Below, piece after piece: positions 45,601 through 54,109 of a stretch of DNA of 64,000 bases (positions are counted from its first letter, which is position 1; each line of letters begins with the position of its first letter). A program made the position numbers and the translations under genes. A model generated the notes under the pieces. The model had not been told where the DNA came from. It saw only the letters and a list, made by a program, of their open reading frames with translations, and made no database searches. The stretch lies in the NCBI RefSeq assembly GCF_003399645.1, contig NZ_NBXD01000025.1, forward strand, positions 62,001-126,000. The letters run 5' to 3'. Origin of the DNA: Subtercola boreus. GTDB taxonomy: Bacteria; Actinomycetota; Actinomycetes; Actinomycetales; Microbacteriaceae.

Positions 45601-45625
45601 AAGCGTGATCGATGGGCGCAGCGCG

Positions 45626-46243
45626 TCAGGGTGTGCGGCGCGCGCGGCGGCGATCGCGCCAGGAGAGGGCGCGGAATGCGGCCTCGTCTGCCGCGCGCTG
45701 TTCCTGAGCCGCGCGATAGCGCTCGTTGCGACGCTCGTGCCAGCGCTGCACTTCCGCCTCGACATCCCGAGGTGGCGTCACCACCGGTGGCCCGCCCTTG
45801 AGTTGCCGACGCGCCTCGACCACCCGTGCATTGAAGTCGGCCAGAAGCTCCCGCACCCGCTTCTCCGACGGAGCCGCATCGAGTCTTCCGTCAAGCTCGG
45901 CGTTCTCGCTCCGCAGCGTCAGGGCAGGGGGCCCGAGCCCGGTGATGTTCTCGCGCTCGATCTTCTGCTTGATCCACCAGTTCGGATCGTAGGCATCGTG
46001 CAGGTTACGAAGCGGCTTGCCCGCGCCCGGCAGGTTGTCGAACTCGCCTCGCCGCATCGCCTGCTGGATCGAGATCTCGACGAACTGCGCCCGGGCCTCC
46101 ATGGACCGCTGGCCGGCGAGCGCGGTGTCGTCGTCGGCCGCTTCTGCGGACTCCGCGCCCTGTTCCCCGGCGGGCAGCGAACCATCGACACGGTACCGGG
46201 CCACGTTGAGGCGGGCGTCGCTCCGCTTCTTTCTCTCGCTCAC
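45626..46243 (-). CDS. DUF1992 (DnaJ-C28-like) protein
   Basis: A 205-residue protein. The DUF1992 block QFVEISIQQAMRRGEFDNLPGAGKPL (about 70-95) and DPNWWIKQKIERENI are diagnostic. The C-terminal half is a long charged helix with arginine-rich end. The family resembles human DNAJC28 and has no established role. The GTG at 46243 follows GGAA; the longer frame has no similarity. A strong hairpin lies upstream. Confidence 0.85.
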   Translation of the reverse strand: MSERKKRSDARLNVARYRVDGSLPAGEQGAESAEAADDDTALAGQRSMEARAQFVEISIQQAMRRGEFDNLPGAGKPLRNLHDAYDPNWWIKQKIERENITGLGPPALTLRSENAELDGRLDAAPSEKRVRELLADFNARVVEARRQLKGGPPVVTPPRDVEAEVQRWHERRNERYRAAQEQRAADEAAFRALSWRDRRRARRTP

Positions 46244-46296
46244 AGTTTCCAGCCTAAGTTTCGGCACACCGATCGTCGAGACGCTTGACGACGAAC

Positions 46297-46350
46297 GGCG
46301 AGTGGATGACCGGCTCCCGCCCAGCGGGTGCAGCCGGTCATCCACTCGCC
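46297..46350 (-). terminator. 19-bp hairpin terminator after the OYE gene
   Basis: Arms at 46297-46315 and 46332-46350 are perfectly complementary over 19 bp, with a 16-nt loop that can form an inner CCCGC/GCGGG stem. It lies 12 bp downstream of the OYE stop on the minus strand and upstream of the DUF1992 gene, so it most likely ends the OYE transcript. Confidence 0.7.
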
Positions 46351-46361
46351 GCCGGCTGCGT

Positions 46362-47510
46362 TCAGTAGAGCGTCGACTCGTGGCCCTTCTCGTACGCGCG
46401 GATGTCGGCGGCTCGACCCGTACGGATCTTCCCGGTGAACTCCGGGTCGGACATCACCGAACGGCCGAGGGCCACGAGATCGAACTCGCCCTGTTCGAAC
46501 AGCTCGACGAGCGGGGCGATGCTGAGGGTCGACTGCGATTCTTCGTCGCCGCCGAGGAACGGTGCCGAGACACCGATGGAGCCGAGGGCGATAGTGGGCA
46601 GGCCGGTGAGGTGCTTCGTCCAGCCGGCGAGGGTGCGGGTCGAATCGTCGAACTCGGGCAGCCAGTAGCGGCGGGTCGAGGCGTGCAGCATCGAGACGCC
46701 GGCGTCGACGAGGGGGACGAGGATCTGGTCGAGCTCCTCGGGGGTCGAGGCGATGCGGGCGCCGTAGTCGTTGCCCTTCCACTGCGAGAAACGGAAGTCG
46801 ATGGGAAAGTGGGGGCCCACCTCGGAGCGGATCGCCGAGACGACCTCGGCCGCGAGCTGCGAGCGGTTCGAAGTCGATCCGCCGAAACGGTCGCCGCGAC
46901 GGTTCGTCTTCGACCAGAGGAACTGGTCGAGCAGGTAGCCGTGCGCTCCGTGCAGCTCGATACCGTCGAAGCCGATGCGCTGTGCGTCCAGAGCACCCTG
47001 CACGAACGCCGCGATGATGTCGTCGATGTCCTTCGTCGACGCGGCCTCGCCCTTGGCCGAACCATCGGAGCGCAGACCGGAGGGGCTGATCACGGGAGCC
47101 TCCGGATGCGGAGCGGCTCCCTCCGACCGCGTCACGCCCAGGTGCCAGAGCTGCGGAAAGATGCGCCCTCCCTCGGCGTGCACTGCGTCGACGACCCTCT
47201 TCCAGCCCGCAAGCGCCGCGTCGCCGTAGAAGAGCGGGATGCGGTCGCTCGATCCGGCGGACGGATGATCGATGTAGGTTCCCTCGGTGACGATCAGCCC
47301 GAGGCCGGCGGCCCGGCGCGCATAGTAGTCGCGCACATCGTCGCCCGGAACGCCGTCGGGTGAGAACGCCCGGGTCATCGGCGCCATCACGAACCTGTTC
47401 GACAGAGTCAGCTCGCCCGCGGTGAAGGGTGTGAAGAGAGGCGCGGGGTCGATGCCGTCGAGGAGGGTGCCGATGAGAGGGTCGGTGGTGGTGGTGGTCG
47501 CGTTCGTCAT
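46362..47510 (-). CDS. Old yellow enzyme (NADH:flavin oxidoreductase) family
   Basis: A 382-residue FMN barrel protein that reduces activated alkenes, nitroesters or similar electrophiles. The N-terminal TLSNRFVMAPMTRAF, the FPQLWHLG strand, and the substrate-site motif ELHGAHGYLLDQFLW with NRRGDRFGGS are hallmark features. The C-terminal flavin-phosphate loop LGRSVMSDPEF is present. A Thr-rich N-terminal stretch follows the start. It is monocistronic, bounded by a hairpin after its stop and repeats before its start. Substrate unknown. Confidence 0.93.
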   Translation of the reverse strand: MTNATTTTTDPLIGTLLDGIDPAPLFTPFTAGELTLSNRFVMAPMTRAFSPDGVPGDDVRDYYARRAAGLGLIVTEGTYIDHPSAGSSDRIPLFYGDAALAGWKRVVDAVHAEGGRIFPQLWHLGVTRSEGAAPHPEAPVISPSGLRSDGSAKGEAASTKDIDDIIAAFVQGALDAQRIGFDGIELHGAHGYLLDQFLWSKTNRRGDRFGGSTSNRSQLAAEVVSAIRSEVGPHFPIDFRFSQWKGNDYGARIASTPEELDQILVPLVDAGVSMLHASTRRYWLPEFDDSTRTLAGWTKHLTGLPTIALGSIGVSAPFLGGDEESQSTLSIAPLVELFEQGEFDLVALGRSVMSDPEFTGKIRTGRAADIRAYEKGHESTLY

Positions 47511-47576
47511 AGGGGGTCGAACGCGAGAGGGTTGCGGATGATTCCCCGGGCTGCAGGCGGCGGATGCGGGATCAAG

Positions 47577-47687
47577 GCTCGCGGGGGCGGGGCGGGCGGA
47601 GTGCGGGGCGGGTGCGGGGCGGCACTGCGGACGGGGTGCGGGGAGGGCGGGATACGGGCAGGGTGCGGGGGGTGCGGGGTGGGCGGG
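47577..47687. repeat. G-rich GTGCGGGG tandem repeat
   Basis: About 110 bp of GTGCGGGG, GGCGGG and related words between the Nei-type gene stop and the OYE start. The word GTGCGGGG recurs at least six times. The 177-bp gap must also hold the OYE promoter; no clear -10 was found. Confidence 0.8.
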
Positions 47688-48482
47688 TCAGGCGGGCTGG
47701 CAGTGCGGGCACCACCAGGTCCGGCGCTGCTCGGGGTCGGCGCGCACCTCCTCCCTGACCCGGATGATCGTGCCGCAGCGCAGGCACGGCCGGCCGGCCC
47801 GACCCGCCACCCAGTGGCTCTCTCCGCGCACCTGTCGCCCGGTGGTGACCTGGTACATGCCCGGCACGGTCGCCGAGATGCGCAGGGCGCGCGCCGCCAG
47901 CGCGACCAGCGCATCGAGGTCGACATCACGGACGGGGGCGAACGGATGCACGCCCCGGAGGAACGCGACCTCGTTCACCCAGAGGTTTCCGAGCCCGGCG
48001 AGGTTTCGCTGATCGAGCAGCGCGACGACGAGTGCCCGGTCGGGCTCGCGTGCCAGTCGCCGGACGGCCTCCCGGGCATCCCAGTCGGCCCGCAGCGGAT
48101 CAGGCCCCAGATGACCGATGACGTCACCCTCCCGCCGGGTGGGGAACAGCTCGACCACGGGCATGTCGATACCCCAGGCGGTGCGACCGTCTGCGAATCG
48201 CAGGCGCACGCGCACGGTCGCGACCACGTTCCGCGGGAGGGTGCGGCCGGGCCGCGTGATGCTCCAGCTGCCCTGCATGCGCAGATGGGTGTGCAGGGTG
48301 GTCGCGTCGTCGAAACGGGTGAGCAGATGCTTGCCGTGCGTATCGATCTCGGTCACCGTGACGCCTGTGAGGCGGTGGCCGGCCTGCGGGCCCGACCTCA
48401 GCTCTCCCTCGACGACCTGCCCGCCGACCAGGGCCGTGCGCAGCCGCGCGGCGAGGCGGTGAACGCTGTCTCCCTCGGGCAC
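47688..48482 (-). CDS. Fpg/Nei-family DNA glycosylase (Nei/endonuclease VIII type)
   Basis: A 264-residue base-excision enzyme for oxidised bases. The N-terminal catalytic MPEGDSVH (P2 nucleophile, E3) is of the Nei type; K52 in THGKHLL, the H2TH region with NLAGLGNLWVNE, and the C-terminal zinc finger CLRCG...CPHCQ are complete. The actinobacterial Nei1/Nei2 branch is likely. It ends only two codons past the zinc finger and is followed by repeats. Confidence 0.92.
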   Translation of the reverse strand: MPEGDSVHRLAARLRTALVGGQVVEGELRSGPQAGHRLTGVTVTEIDTHGKHLLTRFDDATTLHTHLRMQGSWSITRPGRTLPRNVVATVRVRLRFADGRTAWGIDMPVVELFPTRREGDVIGHLGPDPLRADWDAREAVRRLAREPDRALVVALLDQRNLAGLGNLWVNEVAFLRGVHPFAPVRDVDLDALVALAARALRISATVPGMYQVTTGRQVRGESHWVAGRAGRPCLRCGTIIRVREEVRADPEQRRTWWCPHCQPA

Positions 48483-48530
48483 CCGAGAACCGTAACACCG
48501 GGCGCCGACACCGGATGCTGCGGGCCGCCG

Positions 48531-48788
48531 TCAGAGCGTACGGGGGTTGCCGTACTCGTAGAAACCGCCGCGCGTGACCGATTGCGTCAGCAGCTCCCAG
48601 GCCTCCCCCTGGAAGCGGAGGATGCGTTCGGGCTCACCGTCGCTGCCCCGGGGCAGCGCCACCTGCACGCCGTGCGCCGCGGTGTTCGTCCCCCGCAGCA
48701 GGAGCGCGTACGGCGCGGTGCCCGGGTCGCCGGAGGAATCGGGTCCCGGGGTGTCGGGCGGAAAGTCGGTCGCTGCAGTGTCGGTCAT
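48531..48788 (-). CDS. Small hypothetical protein
   Basis: An 85-residue protein. The N-terminal 30 residues are Pro/Asp-rich and probably disordered; residues 32-85 (APYALLLRGTNTAAHGVQVALP...AWELLTQSVTRGGFYEY) form a compact beta/alpha pattern that I cannot assign. The ATG at 48788 follows the upstream gap; a GTG-like longer start has no support. It lies on the same strand as the flanking glycosylase and nuclease genes. Confidence 0.5.
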   Translation of the reverse strand: MTDTAATDFPPDTPGPDSSGDPGTAPYALLLRGTNTAAHGVQVALPRGSDGEPERILRFQGEAWELLTQSVTRGGFYEYGNPRTL

Positions 48789-48827
48789 CGCGCCCACCCT
48801 ACGCCGCACCGCTGGGCGCCAGGGCGG

Positions 48828-49772
48828 TCACTGCAGGTAGGCGTTCACGAACAGGTCGCCGCGGAGTTCCCGCAGCGTCTCGATGATGCGCTCGATCAGT
48901 GTTGCGGTCACTCCCCCGGCGACCAGATCATGGTCGCCGAGCGGTTGCAGCTTGCCGCAGCGCACCCGGATCACCTCCCACCCGACCTCCCGCAGCAAAC
49001 GGTCCTTGCGGCGGTCGGCAGCCTCCCGGGTACCCACGTGTTCCAGACCGAACTTTCCGATCGTGTCGTACTCGATCGCTACCCGCAGCTCGGGCATGAC
49101 GATGTCGGGCCAGACCTCGCTGTGCGTGAAGAACGCCCGCCGAACCTTCACCGCGTTGAACGCCCGGAGGTCGAGATCGAGCCGCGCTGCGAGCCGCTGC
49201 CGCAGCTCTCCCTCTGCTGCGGAGGCGGGTCGGGGCGCACGTCCGCTGTGGAATGCCTCACCCGGCGCCGGCGACCTCACCGCGCACGAACCGGCCGGCG
49301 CGGACGCGTGCGGCGGGGCCGGGTCGACCCTGCTCGGGCGTTCTGCCGCGACCGCGGAACGCGGCATCCCGTCAGCTGCCTGCCGGGACGACGCCGGTCT
49401 TGTCGCCACACGCCCGGGCGCTGCCTGCCCGGCGGCGGGGGCATCAGCGCGGGTCACGATGCGCTTCGGGGCTGCCAGCGCGAGGCACTCCGGGCACCAG
49501 GATGACCGGCGGCGCACCCGCCCGGGGCGATGGCGTTGCTCGTCGGGCGTCGCTACGAAGAGGTGGCCGGCGTCGCACTGCCAGGTGAGGTAGACCTCGG
49601 CGGCCGGCGGAATCTGCGTCAGCGTGATGTTGCGGTTGAGATCGGGGTGGAACTGCCGCGCGAGCACGGGGTACCGTTCCCACTCCGAGCGGTAGGCGCC
49701 GATCGGATAGGGCACCGCCAGTCCCTTGGAACGCTGCCGCCTCGACCACCACGCCTCGATGTTCTCCGGCAT
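48828..49772 (-). CDS. Zinc-ribbon protein with DUF559/Vsr-like endonuclease fold
   Basis: A 314-residue protein. The N-terminal half has an IEAWWSRRQRSKGL start and a zinc ribbon (CDAGHLF...CPEC, about 66-95) as in proteins that pair zinc ribbons with nucleases. A Pro/Ala/Ser-rich linker (about 100-190) follows. The C-terminal part (WPDIVMPELRVAIEYDT...GWEVIRVRCGKL) matches the D...ExD/K layout of Vsr and DUF559 restriction-fold nucleases. GAGAGGGGG lies 4 nt before the ATG at 49772. Role unknown; DNA repair or defence are both possible. Confidence 0.7.
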   Translation of the reverse strand: MPENIEAWWSRRQRSKGLAVPYPIGAYRSEWERYPVLARQFHPDLNRNITLTQIPPAAEVYLTWQCDAGHLFVATPDEQRHRPGRVRRRSSWCPECLALAAPKRIVTRADAPAAGQAAPGRVATRPASSRQAADGMPRSAVAAERPSRVDPAPPHASAPAGSCAVRSPAPGEAFHSGRAPRPASAAEGELRQRLAARLDLDLRAFNAVKVRRAFFTHSEVWPDIVMPELRVAIEYDTIGKFGLEHVGTREAADRRKDRLLREVGWEVIRVRCGKLQPLGDHDLVAGGVTATLIERIIETLRELRGDLFVNAYLQ

Positions 49773-49839
49773 CCGGCCCCCTCTCCGCGGCGAACGTATC
49801 CGCACCCTCCGACATCGGCTCGCGGCACGGCGGGTGGAG

Positions 49840-50018
49840 GAGCGGCGGAGCGGCGGGGGGTACGGATGGGCGGTGGGGTGGGAGGTGGGGTGGGAGGGCG
49901 GCCAGCGCGCGGCGGGCCGGACCGCCGGTGGGGATGGGAGGGCGGCCAGCGCGCGACGGGCCGGACCGCCGGTTGGGGGTGGGAGGGCGGCCAGCGCGCG
50001 GCGGGCCGGGCCGCCGGT
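49840..50018. repeat. 44-45 bp tandem repeat copying the adjacent gene's end
   Basis: Three copies of a 44-45 bp unit start at 49891, 49935 and 49980, with shorter G-rich units before them. The core (GGCCAGCGCGCGGCGGGCC) matches, on the other strand, the last codons of the exonuclease gene (ARRALAAL, at 50030-50060), so the array looks like serial duplication of the gene 3' end. Confidence 0.85.
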
Positions 50019-50944
50019 CAGGCGTTGCCGAGGGCAGCCAGCGCGCGGCGGGCAGTGCTGCCGAGACCCCAGGTCGACGCGAAGTCGGCTGCGGCGCCCA
50101 GGCGGGATTGCGAGAGGGGGCTGATGCGGGCATCCACGTCGCCGAAATCGAGGTCGCGAACGACTTCGACGACGCGCGGGGCCACCTCGAGGTAGGCGGA
50201 TGCCGCGCTGAGCTTCGAGCGCACCGATGCGCTCACGGTCGAACGGGCATCCTGGGCCGCGTCGATGATGCCGGCGAGGTCGCCGTGCTCGCCCAGCAGA
50301 GTGCTCGCCGTCTTCTCTCCGATGCCGGCCACACCCGGAAGCCCGTCGGAGGCGTCGCCGCGCAGCACAGCGAAGTCCACGTACTGCCGGGGGGTGATGC
50401 CGTACTTCTTCTGGATCACGCTGTCGGTCACCACCTCGAGCCGGCTCATGCCGCGGGCGGTGTAGATGACGCGAACGCCTTTCGCATCGTCCACCAGCTG
50501 GAACAGGTCTCGGTCGCCGGTGACGACATCGACAGGGCCGGATGCCTGGCTCGCGAAACTCCCGATGATGTCGTCGGCCTCATGGTCGGCCACTCCCACG
50601 ATCGGTACGCCGTAGACCTCGAGCATCTGCCGAATGAGAGGGAGCTGCTGGGTGAGTTGCTCGGGAACCTCCTCGACGTCGACCCCGCCGTCGACCTCCT
50701 CGGCCACACGGTGCTGCTTGTAGCTCGGAATGAGGTCGACCCGCCACTGGGGGCGCCAGGCGTCATCCCAGCAGGCGATCAGCGAAGTGGGCCCGAACTC
50801 GGACACCAGCTTGGTGATCATGTCGAGCAGGCCGCGCACGGCGTTGATCGGTGATCCGTCGGGCGCACGGACCGTGTCGGGCACTCCGTAGAAGGCGCGA
50901 AAGTAGAGGGAGGCGGTATCCAGGAGCATCAGTCGCTCAGTCAC
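50018..50944 (-). CDS. 5'-3' exonuclease (FEN/PolA N-domain type)
   Basis: A 308-residue stand-alone nuclease like the 5' nuclease domain of PolA. It has LMLLDTASLYFRAFYG at the start, ADHEADDIIGSFA and VVTGDRDLFQLVDD for metal binding, and the LRGDASDGLPGVAGIGEKTASTLL helix-hairpin-helix. It would process flap or RNA primer ends. The GTG at 50944 is used; an ATG a few codons later is possible. The tail ends ARRALAALGNA, and downstream repeats copy this end. Confidence 0.93.
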   Translation of the reverse strand: MTERLMLLDTASLYFRAFYGVPDTVRAPDGSPINAVRGLLDMITKLVSEFGPTSLIACWDDAWRPQWRVDLIPSYKQHRVAEEVDGGVDVEEVPEQLTQQLPLIRQMLEVYGVPIVGVADHEADDIIGSFASQASGPVDVVTGDRDLFQLVDDAKGVRVIYTARGMSRLEVVTDSVIQKKYGITPRQYVDFAVLRGDASDGLPGVAGIGEKTASTLLGEHGDLAGIIDAAQDARSTVSASVRSKLSAASAYLEVAPRVVEVVRDLDFGDVDARISPLSQSRLGAAADFASTWGLGSTARRALAALGNA

Positions 50945-51030
50945 CCCCCGATCATCCCACGCCCCGCCCGCCTCGTAGGATGAAACCCTCCGCGCCGAAC
51001 TCCCCGGCCGGCCGTTCGAGAGGCGCACCG

Positions 51031-52041
51031 ATGCGAGTTGTCGCATACATCCTGACCATCGTCATTGCGACCGCCCTGATGCTCGGCGGCACCCTGGTGG
51101 TCGCGTTCAACACCCCGCGGCCCCTCACCGGCAGCACACTCGCCATCGCGCTCGCGGTCGGCGCGATCTCGGTCTTCATCTATGGCCCGGTGCTGCTCGG
51201 CTCTCTCACCGCCTACTGGAACGTACGGAGGTCCGACGACGCCAAGCGGTACTTCCGCCGCTTCACGCTCGTCGTACTGGGTCTGGATGTGCTCGGGGTC
51301 GCAGCGATCATCCTGTACAGCGTGATCACGGGCGCACCCCTCTGGATTCCCGTGCTCTTCATCGTCGTGGCCGCCGTTCTGATGGTCGCGGCGCGGCTGG
51401 TCGGTCCCTGGTTGCTGCGGCGCGATGAGGCCAGGCCGCATCCGAAAGACGACTGGCGCCCCATCGAGCACCGCGAGATCATGCGCAAGATCGTCATCAT
51501 CGCCGCGACCTTCGCCGGGTTCCTGGTGATCGGCCTGGTCGTCTTCGGGGCGGTGCTGCAGGCCCGTGCCGACCTCTCGGGGTTCGGCCGCGCGCTGCTG
51601 ACGTCTGCGCAGTTCGCCAGCATCGCCTCGGCGTTCGCCGGCATCATCGTCTCGCTCCCGCTGAACAGGCAGCTCCGCAGCATCACCGACCGCGACCTGG
51701 GGCTGACGCGCAAATTCGGCATGGTCGTGCTGCGTCGGAAGAGTATCGAGTTGGATGATCGGGAGACAACCCTGGCGACGAAATACGCCGCGGTGATGAG
51801 CGTCATCCTGTCCTTCCAGATCGGCTATTTCGTGCTGCTCTATCTCGGGCTGGGACTCGGGCAGGTGCAGTCGATCGCGTCGGGGCGCACCTCGCCCTTC
51901 GCCATCGGGCTTCCCCTGTTCCTCGTCGTCGCGCTGCTCGTTCTGGTGCCGCTGTTGGTCGTGCGCATCCGCCGCGCCCGCCGGTATGCGGCGGAGCATG
52001 CGCACCTTCTGACCGACGCACCGGGCCCGGTGGCATCGTGA
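51031..52041 (+). CDS. Polytopic membrane protein of unknown function
   Basis: A 336-residue protein with about seven to eight hydrophobic helices and basic cytoplasmic loops. I do not recognise the family. GAGAGG lies 7 nt before the ATG at 51031; an upstream ATG at 50980 is less likely because it overlaps the gap region. It overlaps the next gene by 4 nt, so it is co-translated with the luciferase-like oxidoreductase. Confidence 0.7.
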   Translation: MRVVAYILTIVIATALMLGGTLVVAFNTPRPLTGSTLAIALAVGAISVFIYGPVLLGSLTAYWNVRRSDDAKRYFRRFTLVVLGLDVLGVAAIILYSVITGAPLWIPVLFIVVAAVLMVAARLVGPWLLRRDEARPHPKDDWRPIEHREIMRKIVIIAATFAGFLVIGLVVFGAVLQARADLSGFGRALLTSAQFASIASAFAGIIVSLPLNRQLRSITDRDLGLTRKFGMVVLRRKSIELDDRETTLATKYAAVMSVILSFQIGYFVLLYLGLGLGQVQSIASGRTSPFAIGLPLFLVVALLVLVPLLVVRIRRARRYAAEHAHLLTDAPGPVAS

Positions 52042-53057
52042 CCAGCTCCCGCCCGCTCACCAGGCTCGGCTTCCTCACCATCGGGTTCTTCGACGAGCAT
52101 GACCCGTACGGTGGCCACGAGGGCACCCTGCAGATCATCGAGCTGGGCGAGCAACTCGGCTACGACAGCGCCTGGCTGCGGGACCGCCACCTGCAGTTCG
52201 GCATCTCCTCCCCCGTCGCCGTGCTCGCGGCCGCCTCCCAGCGCACCCGCCACATCGAGCTGGGCACGGCGGTCATCCCGCTCGGCTTCGAGAACCCCTT
52301 CCGCCTCGCCGAAGACCTCGCCACCGTGGATGTGCTGAGCCGCGGCCGCCTCAACCCGGGCTTCAGCGTGGGACCTCCCACCCACTTCGATGCGATCAGG
52401 GAGCATCTCTTCCCCGACTCGTTCGACACCGAGAACTTCGGCCGCGAACGCCTCGAACGGTTGCTCGCGAACCTCCGCGGCGAGTCGGTGAGCACGTTCG
52501 CCGGCACCGAGGGCATCGAGGCGTACTCCCCGCGCATCCAGCCGTTCGCACAGGGTCTCGCCGAGCGCATCTGGTACGGGGCCGCCGGGCTCGAGTCCGC
52601 CGGGTGGGCCGGCGAGCAGGGCCTCAACCTGCTCAGCAGCAGCGTGGTCCGGGCCGAGGAAGACGACGACTTCGCCCGCATCCAACGGGCGCAGATCGAC
52701 CTGTTCCGTTCGAAGCATCCGCTCGGCGACGCGGCCAGGGCCTCGCAGGGGCTCGTCGTGATCCCGACAGACAGCGCGACGCCCGACCAGCGCGCGAGGT
52801 ATCACGCCTACGCTGAGAGCCGCTTCGCGAGAACCCTCACCCCGCAGGGCCCCGGGCGCATCCTGTTCACCCCCGACATCGTCGGAACGTCGGAGGAGAT
52901 CGCGGATGCCCTGCGAGCGCATGCCGGATTCCAGGCGGTCGACGAGGTGGTGTTCGCCCTGCCGTTCTCGTTCGAGCACGAGGACTATGTGCAGATCGTG
53001 ACCGACATCGCCCAGCACCTCGCGCCGCTCCTGGGTTGGGCGCCCGCAGCGCGCTAG
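52038..53057 (+). CDS. Luciferase-like (LLM) flavin/F420 oxidoreductase
   Basis: A 339-residue barrel protein of the luciferase-like family. The start LGFLTIGFFDEHDPYGGHEG, the RHLQFGISSPVAVLAAASQRT block, and the GRLNPGFSVGPP loop are typical of flavin LLM enzymes with the alkanal-monooxygenase-type order. The GTG (52038) overlaps the previous stop (GTGA). It is followed by a PPOX-type gene that could use the same cofactor. Substrate unknown. Confidence 0.85.
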   Translation: MTSSRPLTRLGFLTIGFFDEHDPYGGHEGTLQIIELGEQLGYDSAWLRDRHLQFGISSPVAVLAAASQRTRHIELGTAVIPLGFENPFRLAEDLATVDVLSRGRLNPGFSVGPPTHFDAIREHLFPDSFDTENFGRERLERLLANLRGESVSTFAGTEGIEAYSPRIQPFAQGLAERIWYGAAGLESAGWAGEQGLNLLSSSVVRAEEDDDFARIQRAQIDLFRSKHPLGDAARASQGLVVIPTDSATPDQRARYHAYAESRFARTLTPQGPGRILFTPDIVGTSEEIADALRAHAGFQAVDEVVFALPFSFEHEDYVQIVTDIAQHLAPLLGWAPAAR

Positions 53058-53101
53058 CGGCACCCTTTCGCGGTGTCGGCCGTGCGTGCCAAGCTGGGCG
53101 C

Positions 53102-53500
53102 ATGACCGCTGACATCCCCACCGACTACCTCCACCTGCTCGAAGACCCGAACTACGGCTCACTCGGAACGGTGCGACCCGACAACACCGTGCAGGTGAGC
53201 CCGATGTGGTACCTGTTCGACGCCGGGGCCCAGACACTGCGCTTCACCCACACGACGAAGCGGGCGAAGTTCCGCAACCTGCAGCAGAACCCGTCGATGA
53301 GTCTCGCCGTGTTCGACCCGTCGAACCCGTTCCGCTACCTGGAGGTGCGCGGCAGCCTCAGTGAGGTCATCCCCGACCCCACCGGTGCGTTCTACGTCGT
53401 GCTCGGCAAGCGCTACGGCAACCCCGAGCAGACCCCGCCGCCCGACTCCGCCGACCGCGTCATCCTCGTGATGAGCCTCGAACACAGCGTTCACCAGTAG
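53102..53500 (+). CDS. PPOX-class F420-dependent oxidoreductase-like protein
   Basis: A 132-residue split-barrel protein. The N-terminal LEDPNYGSLGTVRPDNTVQVSPMWYLFD and the FTHTTKRAKFRNLQQNPSMSL segment fit the small F420-binding PPOX family of mycobacteria. It probably reduces a biliverdin- or quinone-like substrate, but this is unproven. The ATG at 53102 is preferred over the upstream in-frame start. It follows a luciferase-like gene by 44 bp. Confidence 0.88.
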   Translation: MTADIPTDYLHLLEDPNYGSLGTVRPDNTVQVSPMWYLFDAGAQTLRFTHTTKRAKFRNLQQNPSMSLAVFDPSNPFRYLEVRGSLSEVIPDPTGAFYVVLGKRYGNPEQTPPPDSADRVILVMSLEHSVHQ

Positions 53501-53512
53501 GGCCCCACGGCC

Positions 53513-54025
53513 GTGAGAAGTCGTCGAGCCGGTCTCGCACGGTGGATGCTCGTGGTTGCCGTTCTGGGTACGGCCGGCTGTTCACCGCTCGCGCCCCTCG
53601 GCCCGCCCGCACCCTCTCCCGCTCCGCCGTCCGTCGTCTCGACACGGGCCGTCACCGGGTTCGTCCCGCTGCCTCTCACCGACCTCACGCAGGCCGACGT
53701 CGACCGTCTGCAGAACTCGTACATGACCGGCGAGTTCGCGTGTGAAGCCCGCGGGGCCTTCGCAGACGTCAGCGCAGGTTCTGAGGTACAGCTCCTCGAC
53801 ACCCGGGGCACCGTGCTGGCCAGCACGACCCTCGGTGACGGCACGGTCGAACCGCTCTTCGGCAGCGTCGACACGAGCCAGGGGCTGTGCTTCTTTCCGT
53901 TCACCTTCCCCTCTGTGACCATCGACCAGGCTCTCTTCCGTATTCACGTCGGCGACGCGGGCCGCGCCTCCTTCGGGTTCGCCGAATCGGCGATCAGGCG
54001 CGGGCCGATCATCGAGATCAGGTAG
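53513..54025 (+). CDS. Predicted lipoprotein of unknown function
   Basis: A 170-residue secreted lipoprotein: basic N-terminus, hydrophobic stretch, and lipobox LGTAGC with lipidation at C23. After a Pro-rich tether the mature domain (about 45-170) is beta-rich with one CEARGAF and one GLCFFPF cysteine that could form a disulfide. GTG start at 53513, 12 bp after the PPOX gene, so probably the same operon. I do not recognise the fold. A hairpin at 54039 follows. Confidence 0.75.
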   Translation: MRSRRAGLARWMLVVAVLGTAGCSPLAPLGPPAPSPAPPSVVSTRAVTGFVPLPLTDLTQADVDRLQNSYMTGEFACEARGAFADVSAGSEVQLLDTRGTVLASTTLGDGTVEPLFGSVDTSQGLCFFPFTFPSVTIDQALFRIHVGDAGRASFGFAESAIRRGPIIEIR

Positions 54026-54038
54026 GCCGACGTTCAAG

Positions 54039-54056
54039 CCCCGTCGGTTGACGGGG
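54039..54056 (+). terminator. Short hairpin after lipoprotein gene
   Basis: CCCCGTC / GACGGGG with a GGTT loop (stem 7 bp), 14 bp after the lipoprotein stop. No U tract, but its position fits a terminator. Confidence 0.45.
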
Positions 54057-54109
54057 GGCATCCGGGTGCGGCACCGTGTAGTGCACGCCGCACCACACCC
54101 GGGGGACCC

